Below are positions 6,695 through 12,104 of a DNA stretch of 15,485 nucleotides, piece after piece. How positions within the stretch are numbered: the stretch's first letter is position 1; the number at the start of each line of letters is the position of its first letter. A program made the position numbers and the translations under genes. The notes under the pieces were generated by a model, which made no database searches, was not told the DNA's origin, and saw only the letters and a list, made by a program, of their open reading frames with translations. This DNA comes from Nitrosomonas sp. (GTDB lineage Bacteria > Pseudomonadota > Gammaproteobacteria > Burkholderiales > Nitrosomonadaceae). Location of the stretch: positions 1-15,485 of the forward strand of contig JADKHF010000033.1 of assembly GCA_016721865.1 (NCBI GenBank). Direction: 5' to 3'.

Positions 6695-7723
6695 ATGTTA
6701 CACTTACACAACCTCAAACTATTGAGAATGTCTATTTTATTGAGTGCATTCACTTGTATTGTCAATGTTGCAAGTGCTCAAGCGATTATCAAAACTGATG
6801 GCTCCAGCACCGTATATCCCATCACTAAAGTAGTAGCATACAAATTTCAGGTCGCAAAAAAAGATGCCGTCAAAGTGACCGTTGATATCACCGGGAGCGG
6901 GGGCGGCTTCAAGAAATTCTGTCGCGGTGAGATAGATATCGTTAACGCTTCTCGCCCTATACTAAAAAATGAAATGTCCGATTGCAAAAAATCCCACGTG
7001 CAATATGTGGAAATACCTGTAGCATTTGATGCTTTGACCGTTGCGGTAAATCCAGAGAATTTTTGGAGCAAAACCATGACCGTCGCACAATTGAAGAAAA
7101 TATGGGAACCCGCTGCACAGGGAAAAATCACCAAGTGGAATCAGATAAACCCGGCATGGCCTGATGAAGCTTTCAATCTCTACGGCGCCGATAATGATTC
7201 TGGTACTTTCGACTACTTTACCAGTGCCATCGTTGGTAAAGCTAAATCTAGCCGTAGTGACTTCTCCCAATCTGAGGATGACAATGTATTGGTAAAAAAA
7301 GTAGCGTATGACAAGCACGGACTGGGTTTCTTCGGTTTTGCCTATTACATCGAGAATCAGAATAAAGTTACAGCAGTTGCACTAGATAACGGCAAAGGCG
7401 GGATTCTCCCATCTGTCGAAACAGTCGAGGATGGAAGTTACCAACCTCTATCCCGTCCTATCTTTATCTATGTGAACATCAAGAAAGCAGAAAAACCCGA
7501 AGTCAAAGAATTTGTTGAATTCTATATGAAGAATGCCCTTCTCCTGGTTAAAGAGGCCGGATTTTTCCCGTTACCGCCCTCGGCTTATATCACTATGATG
7601 CAACACTTCAATAATAAAAGGGTGGGAACGGTATTCAATGGCCTATCCGCAGCGCGTCTTACAAGTATTACGATAGATGAATTGCTCAAACGCGAAGCTC
7701 GCCTGGAATTCGAGCATAACTAA
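6695..7723 (+). CDS. pstS: PstS-family periplasmic phosphate-binding protein
   Basis: A high-affinity phosphate-binding protein of the PstS/SphX type, which normally hands phosphate to the PstCAB transporter. The start at 6695 was preferred over an in-frame ATG at 6683 because GGAGAG lies 6-11 bases before it and the protein then begins with a compact signal peptide (cleavage near VASA/QA). Mature features: the N-terminal phosphate-loop motif DGSSTVYPITKVV, the second loop TGSGGGFKKFCRGEIDIVNA followed by SRPI, and the third, ADNDSGTFDYF, which together form the anion site in this family. Length (about 343 residues) is normal. No pstC, pstA, pstB or phoU gene follows; the next gene is rpsO. 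It may therefore serve a transporter encoded elsewhere or act as an accessory binding protein. Pho regulation is inferred from the porin upstream. Confidence 0.9.
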   Translation: MLHLHNLKLLRMSILLSAFTCIVNVASAQAIIKTDGSSTVYPITKVVAYKFQVAKKDAVKVTVDITGSGGGFKKFCRGEIDIVNASRPILKNEMSDCKKSHVQYVEIPVAFDALTVAVNPENFWSKTMTVAQLKKIWEPAAQGKITKWNQINPAWPDEAFNLYGADNDSGTFDYFTSAIVGKAKSSRSDFSQSEDDNVLVKKVAYDKHGLGFFGFAYYIENQNKVTAVALDNGKGGILPSVETVEDGSYQPLSRPIFIYVNIKKAEKPEVKEFVEFYMKNALLLVKEAGFFPLPPSAYITMMQHFNNKRVGTVFNGLSAARLTSITIDELLKREARLEFEHN

Positions 7724-8027
7724 GCTACCCTTTAAACCGAACTGCGAAGCGCCACATGCCCTTCGGCGAAGCCAGGAGCTTGGTTTAGTCAGCCCATCGA
7801 GGAGCAGGATACTGTAGCCGCCTATCCAAAGATTGCACAAAAAACGTGCAATCTTTAAATCGAGAACAGTAATATATGCTGCCGTTCCCGCAGTTTTTAA
7901 TCGAAACTGATTTAAGCCGCGTAAACTGCATAAAAAAGTGCAGTGTGCGTGGAGTTGAAAATCAAAGCCTTACAAAAACCCCTATGAGTGGGACTCACAT
8001 TTTCTACCACACATTTCGCATTAACAC
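7724..8027. other. Hairpin-rich non-coding stretch after pstS
   Basis: No gene is recognised here. Several inverted repeats are visible: TAAACC/GGTTTA (7733-7738 and 7782-7787), CTTCG-G-CGAAG (7761-7771), AAAGATTGCAC/GTGCAATCTTT (7828-7838 and 7846-7856), ACTGCA/TGCAGT (7925-7930 and 7939-7944) and TGAGT-GGG-ACTCA (near 7985-7997). They may be terminators, a small RNA or remnants of repeats. Confidence 0.5.
7828..7856 (+). terminator. Hairpin likely terminating pstS
   Basis: A perfect 11-bp inverted repeat (AAAGATTGCAC and GTGCAATCTTT) with a 7-nt loop lies 105 bp after the pstS stop. The last stem bases supply a short U stretch (CUUU), but there is no long U run, so strength is uncertain. 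Confidence 0.5.
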
Positions 8028-8195
8028 TTAACCCGGATATTGCATGAATTGCACACGCCCTCACTTGCCTCTTGATTCCAAAAGGGATTTGTCTCAGTCA
8101 GGTGTATGAATAACTACACCGCTTCTTCGAAAAATCCCTTGTGAAACCAATATCATGCGTGATCATCGTGCGAATTCATGCAATATCCGGGTTAA
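8028..8195. mobile_element. MITE-like element with 27/28-bp terminal inverted repeats
   Basis: The left end (8028-8054, beginning TTAACCCGGATATTGC) is the reverse complement of the right end (8168-8195, ending CAATATCCGGGTTAA) apart from one extra base. Both ends carry TTAA, which could be a 4-bp target duplication. Inside lie further nested pairs: CACGC (8054-8058)/GCGTG (8157-8161), AAGGGATTT (8082-8090)/AAATCCCTT (8132-8140) and GGTGTA (8101-8106)/TACACC (8115-8120). The 168-bp unit can fold into one long branched hairpin and has no coding capacity. This architecture is that of a miniature inverted-repeat element mobilised in trans. The parent IS family is not identified. Confidence 0.65.
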
Positions 8196-8207
8196 TACCC
8201 CTACACC

Positions 8208-8235
8208 TTGATCTGATTTGGACAAGAACAATATT
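8208..8235 (+). promoter_or_regulatory. Candidate promoter of rpsO
   Basis: TTGATC (8208-8213) and AATATT (8230-8235), separated by 16 bp, each match 4 of 6 sigma-70 consensus bases and lie about 50 bp before the rpsO ATG. In the leader, AAAGAG (8236-8241) and CTCTTT (8253-8258) can form a small hairpin. Confidence 0.4.
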
Positions 8236-8286
8236 AAAGAGTAAAATTCCGGCTCTTTACACTGGGTATTTTAATCGGAGAAATTT

Positions 8287-8556
8287 ATGACAGTCACAAT
8301 CGACCAAAAAGCACAGGTAGTGCGCGATTATCAAAGAGCCGACGGGGATACTGGCTCTCCAGAAGTTCAGGTTGCACTCTTGACAACACGGATCAATGAC
8401 TTAATCGGACACTTCAAAACACATGTCAAGGATCATCATTCCCGTCGTGGTTTGTTACGCATGGTTGGTCGTCGCCGCAAGTTGCTCGATTATTTAAAGA
8501 ATCGTAATAATGATGCTTATCAGACACTGATTGAACGTCTTGGTTTACGCAAATAA
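8287..8556 (+). CDS. rpsO: 30S ribosomal protein S15
   Basis: S15 binds the central domain of 16S rRNA early in 30S assembly and contributes to an intersubunit bridge. At 89 residues it is exactly the usual bacterial length and reads as a typical S15: DTGSPEVQVALLTTRINDL in the first helices, then the highly conserved HFKTHVKDHHSRRGLLRMVG and RRRKLLDYLKNRN. The start is preceded by CGGAGAAATTT, a good Shine-Dalgarno. It is followed by pnp, the conserved rpsO-pnp order of many proteobacteria. In E. coli S15 represses its own mRNA through a leader pseudoknot; a small inverted repeat lies in this leader, but the same control cannot be claimed here. Confidence 0.98.
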   Translation: MTVTIDQKAQVVRDYQRADGDTGSPEVQVALLTTRINDLIGHFKTHVKDHHSRRGLLRMVGRRRKLLDYLKNRNNDAYQTLIERLGLRK

Positions 8557-8691
8557 AAGCTCCTCGCAAAACAGTACTGGCAGCAAATCAAGTAGATTAT
8601 TTTCCATTCAAATTGTTACACAACCGATACTGTGGTTTAAGGGCAATTCATAATTCGGAAAAATTCATCAAAAAGGAAAAAGGATTGTTAA
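8557..8691. other. rpsO-pnp intergenic region
   Basis: 135 bp without a gene. No clear intrinsic terminator is seen. It ends with a Shine-Dalgarno (AAAAAGGATT) serving the TTG start of pnp. An inverted pair ACAGTA (8571-8576)/TACTGT spans most of the gap and may be chance. Confidence 0.4.
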
Positions 8692-10815
8692 TTGAAACCT
8701 ATTAAGAAGAGTATTACCTACGGGCGCCATCAACTTACATTGGAAACAGGTGAAATAGCACGACAAGCACATGGCGCTGTAATGGTTACAATGGACGACA
8801 CAGTAGTACTTGTTACTGTGGTTGGTGCAAAAAATATAAAACCTGGCCAGGACTTCTTCCCACTCACTGTAGATTATCAAGAAAAATTTTATGCTGCAGG
8901 TAGAATACCCGGCAGTTTCTTTAAACGGGAAGGCCGTCCGTCAGAAAAGGAAACACTAACCTCTCGATTAATTGATCGTCCAATTCGTCCGCTCTTTCCC
9001 GAAGGTTTCTATAACGAAGTACAAATAGTAGCCACTGTGATGTCGGCTGATAATGAAGTGGATGCAGATATTCCTGCCATTATCGGCACCTCCGCAGCAC
9101 TTACCCTTTCCGGAATACCATTCGATGGCCCGCTTGGCGCTGCTCGTGTTGGCTATATCAACAACGAGTATGTTCTAAACCCAACAACTTCACAGCTTAA
9201 AGATTCTCAATTAAATTTGGTTGTTGCAGGAACGCAACAAGCAGTTTTGATGGTGGAGTCAGAAGCAATGGAATTATCGGAAGAAATTATGCTAGGCGCA
9301 GTTATATTTGGCCATGAGCAAATGCAAGCAGTTATCAATGCAATCAATGAATTTGCTGATGAAGCAGGCGTAACTACATGGGACTGGACTCCACCTGCAA
9401 AAGATACTTCGCTCGAGGAAAAGATTGCCGATCTGGCAGAAGTTGATTTACGACTGGCCTATAAGATAAAACAGAAACAGGCACGTTCCGAAGCGATTGA
9501 GGCAATTAGTCAACGCATAACTACTGAAATCGGCGTTGATACTGAAGATGGACCTGATCTGCAATCTTTCAAGGAAGCTTTCTTTGCGTTGGAATCAAAA
9601 ATTGTACGTAACCAAATACTGGATGGAGAACCTCGAATTGATGGCCGTGGCACACGTACTGTTAGAGCTATAACGATTCGAAATGGCGTACTACCACGTA
9701 CACATGGCTCAGCACTGTTTACTCGCGGTGAAACACAAGCATTAGCAGTTGCAACTCTTGGCACAGCACGTGATGAGCAAAAAATTGATTCACTGCAAGG
9801 CGATTATAATGATCGGTTTATGCTGCATTACAATATGCCGCCCTATGCAACAGGAGAAATTGGCCGCGTTGGCACTCCAAAACGCCGCGAAATCGGGCAT
9901 GGCCGTCTTGCAAAGCGTGCTATTGCCGCAGTTCTGCCCACCCCTGAAGAATTTGGTTATTCCCTGCGCGTAGTATCCGAAATTACCGAATCAAACGGCT
10001 CCAGCTCAATGGCATCGGTTTGTGGTGGCTGTCTCGCACTTATGGATGCAGGTGTTCCGCTAAAAGCACATGTGGCAGGCATTGCGATGGGATTAATTAA
10101 AGATGGGAATCGTTTTGCTGTGCTGACTGATATTCTTGGCGATGAAGATCACCTGGGCGATATGGATTTTAAAGTAGCCGGCACGGAAAGAGGCATTACT
10201 GCATTGCAAATGGACATTAAGATTCAAGGTATTACAAAAGATATCATGCATGCGGCACTGATACAAGCTCATGAAGGCCGAATGCATATTCTGCAAATCA
10301 TGAAGCAGGCTCTACCCTCAACCCGTGAAAATGTTTCAGTCCACGCTCCCCGTATTATCAAGATAAAAATAAATCCAGAAAAGATTCGTGATGTCATCGG
10401 CAAAGGCGGTGCTGTCATCCGCGCACTCACGGAAGAAACCGGTACGACGATTGACATCACTGATGACGGCCAGGTAACGATAGCTTGTGTCAGTGCTGAA
10501 GGCGGTGAGCTAGCCAAGAAACGAATTGAAGATATTACTGCGGAAGTTGAAGTTGGGAAAATTTATGACGGTGTAGTGTTAAAGTTACTTGACTTCGGTG
10601 CTATTGTCAGCGTCCTTCCCGGAAAAGACGGCCTGCTACATATTTCACAGATTGCCAATGAGCGCGTCAATAATGTATCTGATCACCTCAATGAAGGTCA
10701 GCAAGTACGCGTCAAAGTACTCGAAGCAGATGATAAAGGAAGATTGCGTCTTAGTATGAAAGCAGTATCTGCCGATGAAAACAGTAGTACTGATTCTGTA
10801 ACTGAAGAATCCTAG
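8692..10815 (+). CDS. pnp: Polyribonucleotide nucleotidyltransferase (PNPase)
   Basis: PNPase degrades RNA 3' to 5' by phosphorolysis, as a trimer and often within the RNA degradosome. The 707 residues show the whole family plan: a first RNase PH domain (about 10-145, e.g. TVDYQEKFYAAGRIPGSFFK), an all-helical linker (about 240-315), a second RNase PH domain (about 320-550) with LPRTHGSALFTRGETQAL, SEITESNGSSSMASVCGG and the catalytic aspartates in DILGDEDHLGDMDFK (residues 480-494), a KH domain with the GKGG loop (about 570-573) and a C-terminal S1 domain (about 622-690, FGAIVSVLPGKDGLLHISQI). Translation starts at TTG, placed by the AGGA 7-11 bases upstream and by similarity beginning right there; no in-frame ATG lies earlier. 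It is co-directional with rpsO and ends at a strong terminator. Confidence 0.98.
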   Translation: MKPIKKSITYGRHQLTLETGEIARQAHGAVMVTMDDTVVLVTVVGAKNIKPGQDFFPLTVDYQEKFYAAGRIPGSFFKREGRPSEKETLTSRLIDRPIRPLFPEGFYNEVQIVATVMSADNEVDADIPAIIGTSAALTLSGIPFDGPLGAARVGYINNEYVLNPTTSQLKDSQLNLVVAGTQQAVLMVESEAMELSEEIMLGAVIFGHEQMQAVINAINEFADEAGVTTWDWTPPAKDTSLEEKIADLAEVDLRLAYKIKQKQARSEAIEAISQRITTEIGVDTEDGPDLQSFKEAFFALESKIVRNQILDGEPRIDGRGTRTVRAITIRNGVLPRTHGSALFTRGETQALAVATLGTARDEQKIDSLQGDYNDRFMLHYNMPPYATGEIGRVGTPKRREIGHGRLAKRAIAAVLPTPEEFGYSLRVVSEITESNGSSSMASVCGGCLALMDAGVPLKAHVAGIAMGLIKDGNRFAVLTDILGDEDHLGDMDFKVAGTERGITALQMDIKIQGITKDIMHAALIQAHEGRMHILQIMKQALPSTRENVSVHAPRIIKIKINPEKIRDVIGKGGAVIRALTEETGTTIDITDDGQVTIACVSAEGGELAKKRIEDITAEVEVGKIYDGVVLKLLDFGAIVSVLPGKDGLLHISQIANERVNNVSDHLNEGQQVRVKVLEADDKGRLRLSMKAVSADENSSTDSVTEES

Positions 10816-10828
10816 GACAACTAAATAT

Positions 10829-10859
10829 AAAAACCCTGTGTTATTTCTACAGGGTTTTT
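10829..10859. terminator. Bidirectional terminator between pnp and dksA
   Basis: AAAAACCCTGT (10829-10839) and ACAGGGTTTTT (10849-10859) form a perfect 11-bp stem with a 9-nt loop. The A and T tracts at both flanks make it work in either direction, for pnp from the left and dksA from the right. Confidence 0.92.
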
Positions 10860-10884
10860 ATATTTTCAACAATTACCTCGTAGC

Positions 10885-11310
10885 CTACTTAGCTATTTGC
10901 TTTTCACGCATTTCATCCAACGTTTTGCAATCAATACATAGTGTCGCAGTGGGCCGTGCTTCAAGCCGCTTTAATCCAATCTCAATTCCACAACTTTCAC
11001 AATAACCATAATCACCCGAATCTATTTTTCCAATTATCTCATCGATCTTTTTGATGAGCTTGCGCTCACGATCACGATTACGTAACTCGAGTGTCATATC
11101 AGATTCCTGGCTGGCGCGATCGTTTGGATCGGCAAAAACCGTGGCTTCATCCTGCATGGTATGTACAGCACGGTCAATATCTTGACCCAATTCAATTTTC
11201 ATACCTTCCAGTAACTTACGAAAATGCATTAGCTGATCAGGATTCATATATTCCTCACCTGCTTTTGGTTCATAGGGAGTCACTTGTTTACTTTGCAGCT
11301 CTTTTGGCAT
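10885..11310 (-). CDS. dksA: RNA polymerase-binding transcription factor DksA
   Basis: DksA enters the RNA polymerase secondary channel and, with ppGpp, represses stable-RNA promoters and activates others. The 141-residue protein has the family's coiled coil with the tip motif DPNDRAS (D61, D64, A66, matching the functional DxxDxA tip), the conserved LELRNRDRERKLIKKI on the returning helix, and a four-cysteine zinc finger (CESC-GIEIGLKRLEARPTATL-CIDC) near the C terminus. The ATG has AGGGG nine bases upstream. It is convergent with pnp and divergent from a tRNA operon. Length is slightly shorter than E. coli DksA (151). Identification is very secure because both the tip residues and the zinc finger are present. 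Confidence 0.97.
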   Translation of the reverse strand: MPKELQSKQVTPYEPKAGEEYMNPDQLMHFRKLLEGMKIELGQDIDRAVHTMQDEATVFADPNDRASQESDMTLELRNRDRERKLIKKIDEIIGKIDSGDYGYCESCGIEIGLKRLEARPTATLCIDCKTLDEMREKQIAK

Positions 11311-11330
11311 CTTTAAGGCCCCTCTTTAAT

Positions 11331-11341
11331 CCGGAATCCGG
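11331..11341. promoter_or_regulatory. Short palindrome in the dksA leader
   Basis: CCGGA-A-TCCGG is a perfect 11-bp inverted repeat about 20 bp upstream of the dksA ATG, between the candidate promoter and the Shine-Dalgarno. It could be an operator or a small hairpin; no known regulator is recognised. Confidence 0.3.
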
Positions 11342-11362
11342 TATCGTATAAAAAACCTCATA

Positions 11363-11391
11363 GTATTACCAGAAAACACCTTACATAACAA
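11363..11391 (-). promoter_or_regulatory. Candidate dksA promoter
   Basis: On the minus strand TTGTTA (plus 11386-11391) is followed after 17 bp by TAATAC (plus 11363-11368), with a TGG just before it resembling an extended -10. The fit is moderate but the position, about 50 bp before dksA, is right. Confidence 0.4.
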
Positions 11392-11464
11392 GTTATTTGT
11401 CCGGCTCTTATATACCTTTTTTAGAATAGCATAAAAATTCAGGTTTTAATCTGTAACACCACCC

Positions 11465-11480
11465 ATGCTATAGATAGCAT
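11465..11480. repeat. 16-bp palindrome between dksA and the tRNA operon
   Basis: ATGCTAT-AG-ATAGCAT is a perfect inverted repeat with a 2-bp centre, midway between the divergent dksA and tRNA promoters. It could be a regulator binding site; nothing else in this gap (about 11392-11550) is recognised. Confidence 0.4.
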
Positions 11481-11550
11481 AGAACAAATATCTTTTAATC
11501 CGCTAACCGCAGACTAGAACGTAGATCACCCATCATAAGTCACGAAGAAA

Positions 11551-11579
11551 TTGACGTTCCAACCCTAAGAAGGTATAGT
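11551..11579 (+). promoter_or_regulatory. Sigma-70 promoter of the tRNA operon, stringent-like
   Basis: TTGACG (11551-11556), a 17-bp spacer and TATAGT (11574-11579) form a near-consensus promoter 12 bp before the tRNA-Pro gene. The bases after the -10 are GC-rich (GTCGCC), the discriminator type typical of promoters repressed by ppGpp and DksA. Confidence 0.8.
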
Positions 11580-11590
11580 GTCGCCTTTTC

Positions 11591-11667
11591 CGGGGTGTAG
11601 CGTAGCCTGGTAGCGCGCCTGGTTTGGGACCAGGATGTCGGGAGTTCGAATCTCTCCACCCCGACCA
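11591..11667 (+). tRNA. tRNA-Pro (anticodon UGG)
   Basis: A complete cloverleaf: acceptor CGGGGTG pairs with CACCCCG, the anticodon stem CCTGG/CCAGG encloses the loop TTTGGGA with anticodon TGG, and the T arm holds GTTCGAATC. CCA is encoded. It is the first gene of a three-tRNA cluster. Confidence 0.96.
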
Positions 11668-11702
11668 ATTTCAGCTCTAAAATTTAGGGCAAGCCCGACT
11701 TG

Positions 11703-11779
11703 GTGCCCGTAGCTCAATTGGATAGAGCACCAGCCTTCTAAGCTGGGGGTTACAGGTTCGATCCCTGTCGGGCACACCA
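11703..11779 (+). tRNA. tRNA-Arg (anticodon UCU)
   Basis: Acceptor GTGCCCG pairs with CGGGCAC, the anticodon stem CCAGC/GCTGG encloses CTTCTAA with anticodon TCT, and the T arm holds GGTTCGATCC. CCA is encoded. It reads AGA and, by wobble, AGG codons. It lies 35 bp after tRNA-Pro and is probably co-transcribed. Confidence 0.96.
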
Positions 11780-11855
11780 CTAATATTTCTATATCATGTG
11801 GATTGTTACTCAACTCAGTTTGTGTAAATTAAACCGCTTCACTTCTTCTTCTTAT

Positions 11856-11932
11856 GGTGGCCGTAGCTCAGCTGGTAGAGTCCCGGATTGTGATTCCGGT
11901 TGTCGTGGGTTCGAGTCCCATCAGCCACCCCA
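11856..11932 (+). tRNA. tRNA-His (anticodon GUG)
   Basis: Begins GGTGGCCG with the extra 5' G typical of tRNA-His and ends AGCCACC plus encoded CCA. The anticodon stem CCGGA/TCCGG encloses TTGTGAT with anticodon GTG, and the T arm is GGGTTCGAGTCCC. It is very close to E. coli tRNA-His and is the last gene of the cluster. Confidence 0.96.
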
Positions 11933-12104
11933 TCTGATTATCTTCACAGCAGTGTGGATCAATATTTTTCGCTTAATTTACTCACAGTAAATTTACGGTT
12001 ATAAATCATAGACATAAGCGTGACTTTGTTTGCCAAAAAATATATATTATCGGCTGAATAGTTTATTAACCTGTTAATCCTCAATATTCTTCAGGAACAT
12101 TACC
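11933..12104. other. tRNA-His to acnA intergenic region
   Basis: 172 bp of AT-rich sequence. A weak hairpin (CACA-GCAG-TGTG, near 11945-11956) followed by ATTTTT may end the tRNA transcript. GTAAATTTAC (11987-11996) is a 10-bp palindrome. The acnA promoter is not clear; the AT-rich stretch at 12035-12055 is the likeliest place. Confidence 0.35.

Noticed and set aside
7724..8286. CRISPR array
   Set aside because: The repeats here are inverted and differ from one another; there are no regularly spaced direct repeats.
8668..8880. Minus-strand 70-residue frame over the pnp start
   Set aside because: It is antisense to the conserved pnp N terminus, with Cys-rich random composition.
11565..11813. 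Open frame on the minus strand across tRNA-Pro and tRNA-Arg (contains GGEIRTPDILVPNQARYQ)
   Set aside because: It is the antisense of two tRNA genes; this peptide pattern is a well-known spurious annotation.
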